The notes: generated by a model from the sequence alone, not told the origin. A stretch of 64,000 bases of DNA from Plectrocnemia conspersa (GCA_009617715.1 VTFK01000214.1:310001-374000), one strand, 5' to 3'. Shown: positions 27,230 through 39,829, counted from the first letter of the stretch. Made by a program: numbers and translations.

Positions 27230-27460
27230 GTCCAATATATGCAAATATTTAATTTCGACATTGGGGTGCTTTTCTACCAGATTACGTTACTTTTCCATTT
27301 CAATTTGTTTATCTTTCACGGCATGATTGCCTAAATTAATTTTATATTCGGATAATGTGCAGTATCGCAGCAGGTATCCCGCAACGAAATTTCCCCAAGG
27401 GCTATACGTTTTATTCTTGTTTAAAATTCTAAAGATCTCTAACGTTTTCCCTAACCTTAA
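27230..27460. promoter_or_regulatory. Intermediate-GC island L
   Basis: Contains CAGTATCGCAGCAGGTATCCCGC and AAATTTCCCCAAGGGC (with CCCCAAGGG) in an otherwise A/T-rich area. Small and moderately distinct, so regulatory status is tentative. Confidence 0.25.
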
Positions 27461-29908
27461 GCTGAATAATTTTGTGTAAAAATATAAAAGCGAAAAAATA
27501 ATGTTAACCAGTAGAACTTTTGGAATGTTTTAATACTTTTCAACGAAGACTTTTGTTTACGCAAATATAATACGTCAAATACGCTAAAGAAAAATGTAAA
27601 TGTAACATTTGTGTACATATAAAAGAAAAATATGTTAAAAATATATTTGAAGTACAAGTAAAAAGTAAAAACTTTTCAAACGAATATTTTTAAAGACAGT
27701 GTAACCATGACAGTAATAAAGCAATAATTGTACAACAAGAATATATATTTTTTAATGATTTTATTTTACTTAGAGATACAAAATATGATTTCCTTCCAAA
27801 GATACAAACATATTCTACTTCTCAGCTATTTAAAAAAAAATTGTTAAGCATAAAATGTTAGTGGCTGAGATTGAAAATATGATATATACAATATACAATT
27901 CGAATGGTATACATACCTTGTCTCCCACGTACAGGATTATTCTTGATATTGTAATTTCCCATTCGTATCTTTGACATTTGACTATGAATCACTCACTACT
28001 TTAGACATGTATTTAGTGGCCATAGTTACCAATTAGCTTATAATTAATTCATATAACAATCAATTTTGTAAAAGTTGGTAACTCACTACAAATTCCATCG
28101 AAAATTTTGGTGCATAGTGTTTTTTTAAATATCGCAATATAAAGTCTAGATGTGCACCAACCAATTCGACAGATATTGACAAAAGCAATATTGACTGTTC
28201 AAATTTAAATTTGAAAAAAATTCATTTATTTCGGGAATATCTAATATTTAAACCTCGAAATTCATTTGTCAGTCACAAAATTTTCTTTGCTGTCATAGTG
28301 TTTAATATGGCGACAATGAAGAATTCAAGTTTCTATACAAATTCTTTTTTTATTTTAAACATAAATTGTAAAATAAACTAGATGTTTTAAAAGTGAGCAG
28401 TGATTATTGTTGGGGTAAGTTATAAATACATTTTAATAAAAAATACATTACTGTATAAATCAGTGTATTTCATATTTGCTCGAAAACGTTTTATTAATGA
28501 ATAATACAAGCATATTATGTGAACATTAAATATACTAAATATTAGTGAATATAAATTTAATGCAATCGTGTTGATAATAGATAACGTAAAATAAGCTCGA
28601 TTGACTTTACATTTGTTAATATAGTATATTAAATTTACTGATATATAACGATTGAATATAATAACGGAATTACACATAGTTTATAATGTCTATTAAATAA
28701 ATGCCGTATGTAAAATTTACTAAGCGACTGTTAACATTTACTTTGATATTTAGGTGTATTTGACGGCCTTTAGTATTATCTTACTTTTAATATTAATATT
28801 ATAAATAATTGTTTTTGTGTATATAAAACATTTTATACCAAAGAAATATTTATATACAAATTAATGAACAATTTAGATTTATATCATATTTTTAATATAC
28901 TAACTAAATATTTTAATTTATGTTTATAATTGTACTGAAAATAGATTTTAATCAGTTGTTCGGAAATCTTTAAGTAAATATTACTTTAATATATTTAATG
29001 GATAAATCAAGGCTTATATTAATATAAAATATACCAGATAATGCTTTATAAATTCTTCTTTAGTTACAACGGTGAAAATGGGATCATAGAATTTGTATAA
29101 TAAATAAATAGTTATTGTACAAATTATACGTGCTTTTGTTAGTTGCCGTTGTTACTGAGTCTTTGTAGTCTTTAAGTAGTTAAAATATTAAAGTACTTGC
29201 TAAAGCTATTTAGCTGTATCAGATTTGATGATTAAATAATGACTGCTTTTCTCTGGGCTTCAAATCTAAACTCTCGTGTATTCCGTCGGAAACTAAGTGA
29301 TTTCGAAAATAGACAATTGAATAAAAGGGAAGAGATCAACTACCCTCATATCCTAAGAATGTGAATTACTACGAAAATAAAATCTTAGTTTTTATCTTTG
29401 TAATATTTCATAACAATTATGAATAAGTTTTAATATTGGTTTGCATATATTTAAAATCGCGAGATATTAATGGTAGATGGTATTTGGCTGGCCATATTTT
29501 TTAAAAAAAATTATATTTTTATATTTTTTAAAAGCTAAAAAATATATCTACGATTTTAGGCACAGCAATTATATTTAAACACTATCGCATAAAAAGTGAA
29601 AATAAAAAGAGAAAACTATTAATTTGGCAACCACTGTAGTTTGGCGTTGCGGCACAAAAATTGCAAATAAATGCATTATAATTAATTGTGATTCTTATAA
29701 AAACATGAGAAAGTAGCTCATTATCAAAGTATTTTAAATACCTAATATGAACGACCTTACTCGATTTGATTGAATTATTGCGATGTTCATTTGTGAGATT
29801 AGGAAAATCAAAGTAGACATAGTCCATTATAATCGATCAAAATTATAATAATTTAATAATCATTTATTCTGTTTTCCAGACGCGATAAAAACTAAAATAT
29901 ACTAAAGT
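27461..29908. other. AT-rich DNA, no gene seen
   Basis: Long A/T-rich tract. Slightly more complex patches at 27915-28020, 29235-29350 and 29580-29830 show no gene, TE or RNA signature. GCGATAAA occurs at 29882-29889. Confidence 0.5.
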
Positions 29909-29976
29909 ACATATGAGATTCAAACCCAGGACTTTTAGATTAATAGTCAGCGACTTATACCATTTGTCTATTGTGC
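29909..29976 (-). repeat. tRNA-derived SINE fragment, copy 2 (best preserved)
   Basis: Read on the minus strand this is tRNA-like: an A-box-like region (ACAAATGGTATAAGTCGC), a segment TGACTATTAATCTAAAA resembling a tRNA anticodon arm, and a B-box (CTGGGTTTGAATCTC, consensus GGTTCGANNCC). The acceptor stem does not close, so it is a SINE head or tRNA pseudogene rather than a tRNA gene. The flank continues with A/T-rich tail sequence. Confidence 0.65.
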
Positions 29977-30569
29977 TTATTTTATTGGCAAATGGATCGA
30001 TAAGACCATAATTGTATGATATACAACAATTTTGCAACAGTATTTTTGTGCTACATAGAAAATGGGTTTAATTTTAATTACTAAAGTACAGGTTAATACT
30101 TATGGTTAAACAAAAATGTGCATAATACTTAGGTATAAGTCGTATTAGTCAACTTCAATGATTCGTAAAATGATTAACCTTCAATATAACTAAATGGCCT
30201 TTAATTTCTACTAAATGTCGATTAAGGGAGATCTGCATATATTAATCATTTTATGTTTCTCTCTTGGGATTTTTTTGTAAGTCTCTCGAATGATTTATAT
30301 CCTTGGATCACTGCAGAGCAACATTAAACCAAATCGACTGTTTTACATTTCCTTGTCCTCATTTTGAACTTAAGAATATATCACGATCAAAGATTGCATA
30401 AGGAATATCGATGATATTATTCTGCATGCTCATCTACAACATTCTAAAACATGCTATGCTTATATCTACTTTATCATAACCTTTTATTGAAAATGAAAAA
30501 AATCTTGCGGACATATTAAAAAAAAAACATATTTTTTTAAGTTCCACTTTAAAATGCATACACTGTGGC
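29977..30569. other. AT-rich DNA, no gene seen
   Basis: A/T-rich with no recognised features. Confidence 0.55.
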
Positions 30570-31070
30570 CCCGTTATAGTTAAAACCCCAATTTCGCGGC
30601 GCTCACACAGGGCGTCCGAAAGCGCTGTATTCTCATCACGAACGCCCGAATTAATTCCATCCATCAATCTTTCATCCCCCGTTTCGGCAGCCACATCTCA
30701 TTCCACCCCCCGGGCACATAAACCATGGAAAAGGGTCAGACCGAGAGAATTACGTATCATTTTTTTTTGTAATACTTTATGAACATCCCCTGCGACATTT
30801 AAAGGATGTGAAGCGGCTGAAACTGAGGACGTATCCCGGTTTGCGGTTACATAAAAATATTTCGCATAATTCACGCAAAACAACCCCGAGCCATTTTATC
30901 CTCGGCCAGACCCAACGACGAAATTGCCCTATTATCTAGGGAATCGAAAAAAATCAACTTATCATAAATAAACAAGCATTAGATAATAAAGAGGGCGTTT
31001 ATACTGAGATTGAGTTCCGAAAATTTTCATAACATAACGGGTCGAATATATTCGCCGGATGAATTTTTCT
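30570..31070. promoter_or_regulatory. Large GC-rich island M, candidate enhancer
   Basis: Strong island: TTTCGCGGCGCTCACACAGGGCG, CCCCCCGGGCACATAAACCATGG, GGATGTGAAGCGGCTGAAAC, CAACCCCGAGCCATTTTATCCTCGG and GGGTCGAATATATTCGCCGG. The last holds the dyad CGAATATATTCG. Two minus-strand frames (30434-30694 and 30698-30883) lie in it but show no family features and start or stop arbitrarily. Likely a conserved non-coding element. Confidence 0.45.
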
Positions 31071-33080
31071 TATGAATTACAGAAGATTTAAATATATTTG
31101 ATAGTGTTATATATATAAATTTGATCGGCAACGTCTATAATTTTATATGGTTCAAATATGCATTGAAACATAGTTTGGGAAATGATTAATTGGTTTTTGG
31201 TGCTATGAATAATGTGAACAGAATTAACTGCGGTTTTTGGTTGGTGCCGTATGGTGCACATATTAGATGAATAAACGTTTAAATTGTAGTGGTGCAATTA
31301 AATATTATATGTATACTGTAAAACTTTGCGTGATTAATTTTTATGAACCAATCCATAATAGTATACTTTATTTTAAAAATAGATAGTCAGTTTATATGTT
31401 CATACTTAATAGAACAGATATTTTAAGATAAGGACTATACATTTAGTGGTAGTCAAATAATACCATCCACAACTCGGTTATTACCTTATTTTGTCGCAGT
31501 CTTGTTTTTTTCGATGAAATTGCGCTCTGTATATTATTCTCTGATTGTTTGTGCTTAATTAGTACAATGGAAATTGGTGACCGTTACATTCCTAACACAC
31601 TGAAAGTACTGGATAAGCGGTTTCCAAAACATTTAAAAATCTCGCCAAAATAGAAAATCATTCTCAGGACTTTTTTTAATATATCTAGATGCTAAATAAT
31701 CTGTAATTGTTTATGTTTTAAAGTTGTAAGCTACTATTAGTCATTTTAAAGTGTCTGTATTTTTATTTTCGTGTTTTGCTCACAGATTTTATTTGTTCAC
31801 TTTCACGATTTTCATATTTAAACTTTGTAGCCCTTTAGATATTCTCTCTTTACCTCTTAGGATTTAACCAAATCCGATGGATGCCTAATTTAAATATTTT
31901 AACGTTGAAAGAACCTCATACTTTGCTTGTGAAAAAAAATATATATGTAAAGGGTGAAATTTATTTGCCAAATTTCACCATGGGATTTTGATGAAAAAAC
32001 CATCGAATCTCAGATTTTATTTATGATTATAAAATATCATATATGTATATTTCAGTTAGTATATATATACGATAATTACAAATATTTTATATTATTAATT
32101 AATAATTGGAAATTAAACAACCGTACTGAAAGATTTATACCGAATAATGGCGTATACTAGAACAACATTTTAATGAACACTGATTTTAGATTGCTTACTT
32201 TATGTTCGATGAGCAGATAACGAATATGTCTAATTATTTTGTATTAATGGTTTTTAGTTTTCTGAAAAATGTGTATATAGCCTGTGAATTTTTATGACTA
32301 TTATAATGAAGTAATAATAGAAAGGAAAAACTATATAAAAAATGTTTATTGAAAATTATAATTTTATTTATAATTATCAATCACTAACTAAACATTTTCA
32401 ATATAAAAAAATATTGAAAATAAGAAATAGTATAGTTGCTCTATAAATGGCAGCCAGAATGACATGTGCAAATGTAACGTCGCTACTGTTTATTGTATGG
32501 AAGAAGTTCTTGTGACATACAGGCTTTTTTATATTATAGATACTAGTGTTTGTGATGTGAAATGCGAGATAGCACAATCATTGTTTCTAAATTAATTCAT
32601 ATAAATTAAAAATACGGAATATAGGTATGTACGATATAATAATATTTTTAATAATCTAAAAAAACGTTCAAATATCTAAGTAAGTTAATTTTAAATATAA
32701 ATGAATATGATTTATTGCTACAAAACACGATCGTGCGTTATAATCTTATAACTTTGCGAAATAATAAAGTTTGTCGAATTCGCCCACAATTAAAATATTT
32801 CAGGTGCTGAATAATCAATTTTGCAAGGAGTTTGATAACTTTTTAATTGGATATGGATTTAAAATATGTTATTAAGAAACTAGAAAAATATTTTTCATGT
32901 TATAAAAATTATATTAATTTCATATTAAATTTATTTACTGTATTTAAATAACAATTTTATTCAGAATCAATGTGATTCATAGTATTTTATAATAAAGGTT
33001 AACTTTAAATGAACTTTTTTTATTTAGGTCAAGCATTCCTCAAGTGTCATTAATTTTCATTTAGGATAATCTGGACATTT
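31071..33080. other. AT-rich DNA, no gene seen
   Basis: A/T-rich. A slightly complex patch at 31440-31640 and another at 32440-32590 lack recognisable content. Frames at 31088-31297 and 31954-32160 look like chance. Confidence 0.5.
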
Positions 33081-33091
33081 TTTACTCCACA

Positions 33092-33331
33092 GGTATTTGC
33101 GGTAGGACCCCATCGACCGTGAAAAACCTTCCCCGACATCATCCGAACAGGATCGCTAGTGTTTGGTCACAGTGAACTATGAAAAACCCTATATCATTGT
33201 CAATGTGTATAATGCAGTGTGAATTATATTGACATAGTGACTAATGGTGCGAATCTTCGTAAATCGACCATCAACTGCCATTAATCAGCATTACAGTTCG
33301 GATATCAACTATAACAAAACTTCAAAATACA
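33092..33331 (+). other. Candidate non-coding or 5'-UTR exon
   Basis: A more GC-balanced block of about 240 bp is preceded by a pyrimidine-rich acceptor-like string (ATTTTTTACTCCACAG, ending at 33091) and followed by a good donor-like string (ACAAG/GTTAGTAAAC, boundary at about 33331/33332). All frames contain stops, so if spliced it would be untranslated or part of a long non-coding RNA. Splice signals of this strength also arise by chance in 64 kb, and no partner exon could be identified. Confidence 0.25.
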
Positions 33332-33364
33332 AGGTTAGTAAACATTTATAATAGTCATCTCGTT

Positions 33365-33600
33365 TTTATTTTGCTTGGCTCATTCGTGGTTTACGTCAAG
33401 TACACTAATATATCACGACAGGAAACGGCTGCGACGACAATACATACATTACGCATGTCGACTAATAATTTAACGCAGGGGTCGCAAAGTATAACTCGCG
33501 ACGCATCATCTCTTGTCGTGCCTGATTGTTCATGTATGTTTTGTCGTTTAGTGACATATGTCGCTCGAGTGTGTTTGTACATATCACGATATTAATATTA
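33365..33600. promoter_or_regulatory. GC-richer island N
   Basis: Follows the candidate exon after a short gap. TATATCACGACAGG near its left edge and CATATCACGATATTA at its right edge share the word ATATCACGA. The centre holds CAGGGGTCGCAAAG and ACTCGCGACGCATC. It is open on both strands (33371-33595), as usual for such islands here, and no protein was recognised. Confidence 0.3.
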
Positions 33601-33919
33601 AAATATCAAGGAAATTATAAATATTTCGAGTTGTTTAAATTAATTTAACTTGAGCAATAAAAATATCTTGCAGCAAATATTAAATCTATTATACATAATT
33701 TGATTGATATAAAGCGCTTAATAATCTTTTAATTTAATTAACTTTTGTGAGTTTACTTTAATACATTAGTCATTTTAAAATATGAAAATACATTGTCCGG
33801 TGAATATTATTATACATTATTACTTACTCTAGATGATTAATTTATTAATCAAAATTTATAAGTTTGCATATTTCAGGCTAAATGTATTTTTATTTTCCAT
33901 TATTAAAAAGATTGGGCAG
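33601..33919. other. AT-rich DNA, nothing seen
   Basis: A/T-rich spacer. Confidence 0.6.
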
Positions 33920-34015
33920 TCATATATTGTGTTTTGCAAGGTTATCAATAAGTCTTACAGCGCGAGTTCGATTCCCAGTGGGGTCTTGAATTTTGAAGTT
34001 GAAATTGAGCAATAA
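33920..34015 (+). repeat. tRNA-derived SINE fragment, separate family
   Basis: GCGCGAGTTCGATTCCCAG (33961-33978) contains a nearly canonical B-box, and GCAAGGTTATCAATAAGTC lies upstream at about the distance of the anticodon region. The 5' half is poorly tRNA-like and no acceptor-stem pairing is visible. A SINE head or decayed tRNA pseudogene is the likely identity. Confidence 0.5.
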
Positions 34016-34429
34016 ATTCAAGTCAAATGATCATTAGGGTGTGCATAGCTAAGTAATAAAATATCAATATACACTAAAGTAAAATTATTATTATGTTTTA
34101 CATATAAATACCAGGAAGCTTATAAATTATAAATAAAAAACATATAGCAACAACTAAATTATTTAGTTTTAATGTTACTAAAAACATTAATAAATATGTG
34201 ATTAAAAATCCTTGTTTCTGTGAGATGTTAAAAGCTTATTATTCATATTATAAAATACCAGCATTTCGTTGTTTAGAGTTTAATATAGTCACATAGCCAT
34301 TATATATATTATTAAGTAAATTAATTTAATGAATAACGAGGCTTTGTCTTATAATAAGATTTTTCTCCATCACTCACGCTTTGCTATATATTATATTTAC
34401 TTTCTCACACCTTGTTAGTGATGTTTTTA
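34016..34429. other. AT-rich DNA, nothing seen
   Basis: A/T-rich sequence, possibly including the SINE tail. Confidence 0.55.
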
Positions 34430-34660
34430 GCTTCGTGTCAGGGGTGTTTGTTTTTGGTAAGAAAAGGCTTGTTATTTATTGTTTTTATTGTGCAACAACG
34501 TTTATTTTACATAAGTGCGTCTGTAGTCTTCAGACACGTCCGCAGTGGGTTGAACTCTGGTTTCCGAACGTCGAGTACGATCCGTGGATTTTAAGGGAGA
34601 AGCGGCGGCTTCTGCAATTTTCGCTAGGCTAAAATTGAGTCGGCCTCCTTTTGGTTACTG
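34430..34660. promoter_or_regulatory. GC-richer island O
   Basis: CGTCCGCAGTGGGTTGAACTC, CGAACGTCGAGTACGATCCGTGG and GAAGCGGCGGCTTCTGC (dyad GAAGCGGCGGCTTC) stand out from A/T-rich flanks. The plus-strand frames 34381-34632 and 34412-34594 overlap each other in different phases, so neither is persuasive. Confidence 0.35.
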
Positions 34661-34753
34661 TAAAATTTTACTATGATTTTGAATTAAGCATGCCTTGATC
34701 TTTGAATTAAAAATTCAAGTGTGATTGCCATTAAAATAAGTCTCGCGTTTAAC

Positions 34754-36395
34754 AATTTCAGTACTGGTAGTACTATTACCATCAATATCGGTATTGAGGC
34801 AAAAATTGACATTCGGTTTAATCGATGATACAAAATAAAATACCGGTAGTACCAAAATTATTTTTTTTGAAATTCAATCTTATTTGTTGAAAACTATATC
34901 TCCATGACTTTAAACTATAAAAAGACGATGATTACTTGGAAGCGAAAGCGTAGAATAAAATGATGCTGATTGTAAGGGATTAATCTCACTAGTCTTATTG
35001 AAGTAGGAATATTATCCTCTTTAGTCTGAAATAGCCATATTATCGGTCAATTCTACCGATACAAAAAATCCCACCGGCCAATAATTCAGCGCAAATTTTT
35101 AAAAGTTGCTTTAATTTTTTCGATTTACTTTATATCAGGTAAATCTAACGGCACCTTATAGCTCCCAGTAATTCTGTTATGTAACAGAATAATACCCGCG
35201 TCCATTTTTTATGATATGGATGGCTGGCGAAGGAAAAATAAAAGCAAGTTGCATACACGAATTTCTTTCTACTGTTTGTACAATTTTATCTCTATTCAGA
35301 CGTATTTTTACCCAAATAGGCCACGAAATATGCTTCACTAAGCATTGGTGTTAAATACTAACAATAAATATAGCAATAATTATATTTAAATAAAAAACGA
35401 ATATGAAAAAAATGCGCGAAATGTATTTTTTATTAAAAAAAAACACATTTTTCATTAGAAAATAATGCAATGTTATTTCTTGTGCTAGACGATATTATTA
35501 AAATGTTTTTACGCGTGTTTTTTAAAGCAAACTTAATTTATATTTTATATTTTTCAGTAAATAAATATGAAAAATATAAACCATATTTTCATTATTGTTA
35601 TGAAAACTAAATAGTATTATTTTTTTATTAGTTTACGTCATTGATAATACATAAAATAGTTGCATTTTAAAATAAAAAATAAATCGTGAATGTTAAAGCG
35701 TAACATTTACGATTGTCTGGGACTCAAAGGGTTATGCAGTATTCCATATTTTTCATTGTATGATATTTACATAAACATTTATAACGCAAATTTAATTAAT
35801 GTTACTTTAAACATAAGAGTAGAAATAAATATGTATATGAAAGATAAATCTTTTGAAAATAAATATTGTTGAGATATTTTGAAATTAATTTTAAATGTGC
35901 AATAATTAAAATAAAATTATTTAAATTAATCACGTCGCAATTACAAACATATTACAATCATCAATCATATAAATATGGTTATAAAAAAAATAAGTCGCAT
36001 TTTGAACAAACAGATTAACAATTTTCTCCACACTCTTTTTTCATAAGGTTCTATCGGATAATCATTACTGACAAAAAATATTGAGTAATATATTTCATTG
36101 GAATAAATTATCGAGTGGTGCTCTGGCCCTTGGTATAAAAATTTAGGATGCATCCAAAAGCGGTCGATTAAAGACGGTATTTTGTCAAAGCCGTCGACGT
36201 ATTCGAACGCTTTGGTTTTGATAATCAATAAACATGGTGAATCATGCGAGTTGTATTCGGGTTAATTTTTAATTCAATAAATAAAAATTATAATAATTAT
36301 TACAGAGATTTAATATTAACGGTATTACCGAAATGAAAAACCGTCAATACTGGTATTGTCGGTTTCTCTCTCGGTAATACCAGTATTGAAAATTC
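34754..36395. mobile_element. Possible hAT-like DNA transposon relic
   Basis: The left end (TTCAGTACTGGTAGTACTATTACC, from about 34757) and the complement of the right end (TTTTCAATACTGGTATTACCGA, from about 36392 leftward) match, giving imperfect terminal inverted repeats. Further GGTATTACC, ACCGGTAGTACC and ATACTGGTATT words form subterminal repeats at both ends, a style seen in hAT and related elements. The interior is about 1.6 kb and A/T-rich with no recognisable transposase; no clear 8-bp target duplication was found. It could instead be two solo repeats of the same family. Confidence 0.4.
35965..36228 (-). CDS. 87-codon open frame of unknown function, possibly a gene fragment
   Basis: This minus-strand frame has unusually protein-like composition for the window (Gly, Pro, Asp, Glu, Trp and His well represented), including GFDKIPSLIDRFWMHP and a later YPIEPYEKRVW segment followed by a hydrophobic run (LLICLF...LIFFITIFI). 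An aromatic/Pro-rich 'PxxxxVW' stretch just before a membrane segment recalls divergent insect ionotropic receptors ahead of their first transmembrane helix. That likeness is weak and from memory of the family pattern. It lies inside the possible hAT-like element. Chance cannot be excluded: frames of this length are expected occasionally. Confidence 0.25.
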   Translation of the reverse strand: MIIKTKAFEYVDGFDKIPSLIDRFWMHPKFLYQGPEHHSIIYSNEIYYSIFFVSNDYPIEPYEKRVWRKLLICLFKMRLIFFITIFI

Positions 36396-36539
36396 AGGCA
36401 TTATTGCAACTCCTACTCGCGTTATCTTTTTCATATCCACCACATGGGATTTTGTTTTCCCTCCTCTTTCGGTGGGACAACCTACTACGTGGATTGCTAG
36501 TTTTTTTTAACAAGTTGCTTTCGACCGCAATATTAGATT

Positions 36540-36700
36540 AGAAACGGTAGTTTCAAGGGCAAACCCGAATGCATGCGTTTTCTTTTCTTTAAGCGACGAA
36601 TATCTAAACACTTTCTGATTAATGGCCGGTACTCTTAGAAGGTTAAAACGCTTTATCAAAAGACGAGTTGGCCTTTTTTAAATTTATTATCATGAGTTAA
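36540..36700. promoter_or_regulatory. Small GC-richer island P
   Basis: GGGCAAACCCGAATGCATGCG and GATTAATGGCCGG form a short, mixed-composition block. There is no coding signal. Confidence 0.25.
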
Positions 36701-37744
36701 CCTCTTCAAATGTGAACAAAAAGTGATACCATTTATGACAGTAACATTTTTTATGTATTTACAAGCCAATCATCATCTTTAATTGTTGATAAAGATTATC
36801 ACAAAGCTTATTTGGAAGAAAAGCTTAAAAGTTAAATTAATTTAGAAGTACATCTCGTAATCCAAAAAAATGCTGTTAATTTAGGTAGCGCTATATGCAT
36901 TTCTGACTTCATTCCAATATTAAGTGTAGATTTTTTTTAGGCTATCGATACGTGATGTATAATATTTATTTAAGTATATTATAAAAAATATTAAGTTTAT
37001 TATTATAAAAAAATAAGTATATTATAAAAATTAGGAATTATAAACCAAGTTGATATTTATCCAACGACCAACATACCTGCTCTTTTTTAATACATTAGTT
37101 AATTAAATTCATATTAACGATAAATTATATGTACCTTTTAGTACTGTACAAAGGCATAAATCTCATGATAGTTGAATAAGCCCAATATTCACAAACATAG
37201 AAACAATAAAATTTCCAAAATGTTTTTATGAAGCAACACTAGATAAAAATATTACGCTTAACAGTAGATTTTGTATATGATACTCTAATTAATATTAAAA
37301 TTAGAATCTTAAAAATACTATAAAATAAACAAAATATATTTTTTTACTAACACTCTTAATTTTTAGATTATTATGACAGCCTTACAACTGTAACTGTAAA
37401 AGTGTTACCTATATAAAAAATTATGTATTGTAGTATATTTACAAACATACGTTTATTTATATAAAAATCTAGATTAAAACTTGCTGCTGAAATATGTGTA
37501 TGCTATTGCCACTACAGTGTTTATGCTTTATTACGACCAGTTTCAGTTAAATATTTGTCAGTACCACCGACCAGTGTGGACAGAGAACAGTTGTCTGGCT
37601 CAGATAAACAAAACATACGTAAAAATTTGCAATGTATCAGAAAATGTAAGGTTTTCGCCGATAATTAGTAAGGCAATTATCTTTTAATTATATAAGGCAA
37701 CACACATCTAATAATAATATGCATATGTATATATACAAGTAACA
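36701..37744. other. AT-rich DNA, no gene seen
   Basis: A/T-rich with no recognised features. A 68-codon frame at 37481-37687 has no motif. Confidence 0.55.
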
Positions 37745-38060
37745 CAATAGACGACATCCTCCCTAAGGTGCGTCTACATCACCTTATAGATTAAAGTCCT
37801 AAGCCTCATTCATCCTTGGCTCTCACAAGAGTTTATTTTTCGAGGATTCACTCGCAGGATTACGGCGCCCGGGATATTAGGGGATGCCCCGATTGTGACT
37901 TATTCCCATTATATATGCATATTGTTTTAACGGCGCCAAGATAAAGCTGCGACCGACGCCGTTAGGAACGGACCAACCCAAAAGGGCGTTATCCCCCAAG
38001 TCTAAATCCAACCCTGGGAATACATCCGTAATGTGAAGTTTGGGCGTCACTTAAAATGTT
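37745..38060. promoter_or_regulatory. GC-rich island Q, candidate enhancer
   Basis: Strong block: GGATTACGGCGCCCGGG, TTTTAACGGCGCC, GCGACCGACGCCGTTAGGAACGG and GTTATCCCCCAAG. The words ACGGCGCC and its near-complement GGCGCCGT-like GACGCCGT recur within 110 bp. No open frame of note, so it is likely non-coding conserved DNA. Confidence 0.45.
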
Positions 38061-39016
38061 AAAGATGCAAAAAAGAGTTTATTGGCCATTTGTTTTTAGC
38101 AAGTTAGGTACTTAAAGTTAGGGTGACTAGATTTACGAAACTTAAATTCAGGACAAAAATAAATAACGCGCGGTTTTTTGAAAAAAAAACACATTAAATT
38201 TAAGCCAGATTAATTTTATTTAATAATTGTTTATGTTTTAAGATCAATGGAACTGTAAAGGTAATTATAGTATTAAAATTACTGGGGAATCTGTTAAGTT
38301 TAAATTACTGATATACTGGTAATTTACCGTTTTATTTTTATTTTTAGAGGTAGTAGGGTATATTATTATGGGATTAAACGATTAAAGTATAAAACAATTA
38401 ATTAAAAAAAATATGTTCCAGGTTTCAAAATAAAATTATGCTAAAAAGGCGTTTTTTTATATTATTTTTTAACAAAATACAGTGCTTTGTTGTGTTTGAT
38501 TGTTTGTTCTTAGACATTGTTAACGACTTATGCCCTATTTGTGTACTGATGTGAATATAAAATTTGCAAATCGTTTTTAATCACATTAATTTTGCTCTTT
38601 TCATATTTTTTAAAATGTATGAATTAATAAAAAAAAAAACATTAGAATTAAAAACATGTATTATAAATATTATGATAGCAAAAACTTATTTATTAGTTAA
38701 ATTAATAAAAGTTGCGTTATATGTTAGTGTATGTATTACGTTAGACTCAAAACAAATCGAAAGGCTTAGAAGGCTATGGCTTAGTCCGGTACGATTAGTT
38801 GAATGATATTTTATCGATTTAATCGTCTAAGATAAACCTACACAGAAATACGTGATGTGTTGTTTAAGAAGAGAAAATACATGTTGAGACTAAAGGGTCG
38901 GACTATTCATAAACTGTTTTTTTTTTTTATTATTTTTTTTAGGCTTTGAGGCCAAAAACTATATTATTTACCACATATATAAAAAATATAAATATCGCTA
39001 TGAGGCGTTGGAGTTT
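38061..39016. other. AT-rich DNA, no gene seen
   Basis: A/T-rich. An 80-codon frame at 38564-38806 is dominated by Ile, Lys and Leu and looks like chance. Confidence 0.5.
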
Positions 39017-39350
39017 AAGAATTTCTTTGGCGTGTCGTGTTGTATTATTGTTAGCTGTGATGTTTGTGTGAGTCCGTGGCATTTCTTCATGTCTATTTTT
39101 TGCATCTCTATCTCTTTGATTGCGTGTCACATTATTTTTAATGCTGGTTTCAGACAGCTCTGGCAAATCACAGATTTTGATGTCTGCGGATCAATTTTAT
39201 CACTCTATGAAATGTGTTTTAACCTTAAAATTTGATGTTACAGATGGCCACTTGGGTGATTGTTTACCAATGGTATAATAACAATAATATTATGCGCTGG
39301 GGAGAATATGTTGTAAATCACACATTTTTCTTAAACAAAGAGTAGTTTTT
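39017..39350 (+). repeat. Interspersed repeat family 2, copy A
   Basis: Collinear with 55808-56199 in the same orientation. Shared anchors in order: TTGTATTATTGT, GCTGTGATGT, a TTTTTATAATGCTGGTTT/ATTTTATAATGCTAGTTT block, AGACAGCTCTGGCAAATCACAGAT against AGATAGCTCTGGAAAATCGCAGAT, a GGCGATTGGTAACC-like block and a final AAACAAAGAGTAGTTTT. Both copies preserve partly open frames with a common CIIV.CDVC start on plus. No family assignment was possible. Confidence 0.6.
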
Positions 39351-39829
39351 TAACAGTTAAAGATGCGTAGCGAAAATATCTTTGTTTTAAACTAGTATTT
39401 TTAACTAAAGCGATTTATTTAGTCTCGTAAAAAAATATATATTATTTTTTCAATTATTTTTTTATTTTATCATATTATAATTGCTACAGATCGTTTTATC
39501 AGAGGTTAAAGTGGCAGCGCAAGGAGCCTACCTTTGGCACCTGCTTAGAGTTGTATAAAATAATTATTTCAACCTAACGATTAATAAGTGCGGGAGAGAA
39601 CTGTTGAATCTCGAGTTGTCAGGTGTAAACTGAAACGTTTTGCTTTACAAATTGTTGCACATAAGTATAAATTGCTGGGATGATAAAGGGTTTTATTTGT
39701 TTGATTACTTCAAATTAAAAATTAGGTAATTATTTTTAGGGTACGGCAGAAGTGTATTTGTAAATAATAATTTATAAATCCGTTCGTTTTTTGGGGCACT
39801 TTTATCTGGCATATTTTCGTTTACGTCTA
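39351..39829. other. Mostly AT-rich DNA with a small mixed block
   Basis: A short mixed block at 39490-39640 (GTGGCAGCGCAAGGAGCCTACC, AAGTGCGGGAGAG) interrupts A/T-rich DNA. No gene was seen. Confidence 0.45.

Noticed and set aside
33961..33978. Functional tRNA gene at the B-box GAGTTCGATTCCC
   Set aside because: No acceptor-stem pairing or proper A-box spacing; a SINE head is more likely.
38344..38366. let-7-like string GAGGTAGTAGGGTATATTA
   Set aside because: Shares the first 11 bases of let-7 from its seed, but the rest diverges and neither flank provides a convincing complementary arm for a hairpin.
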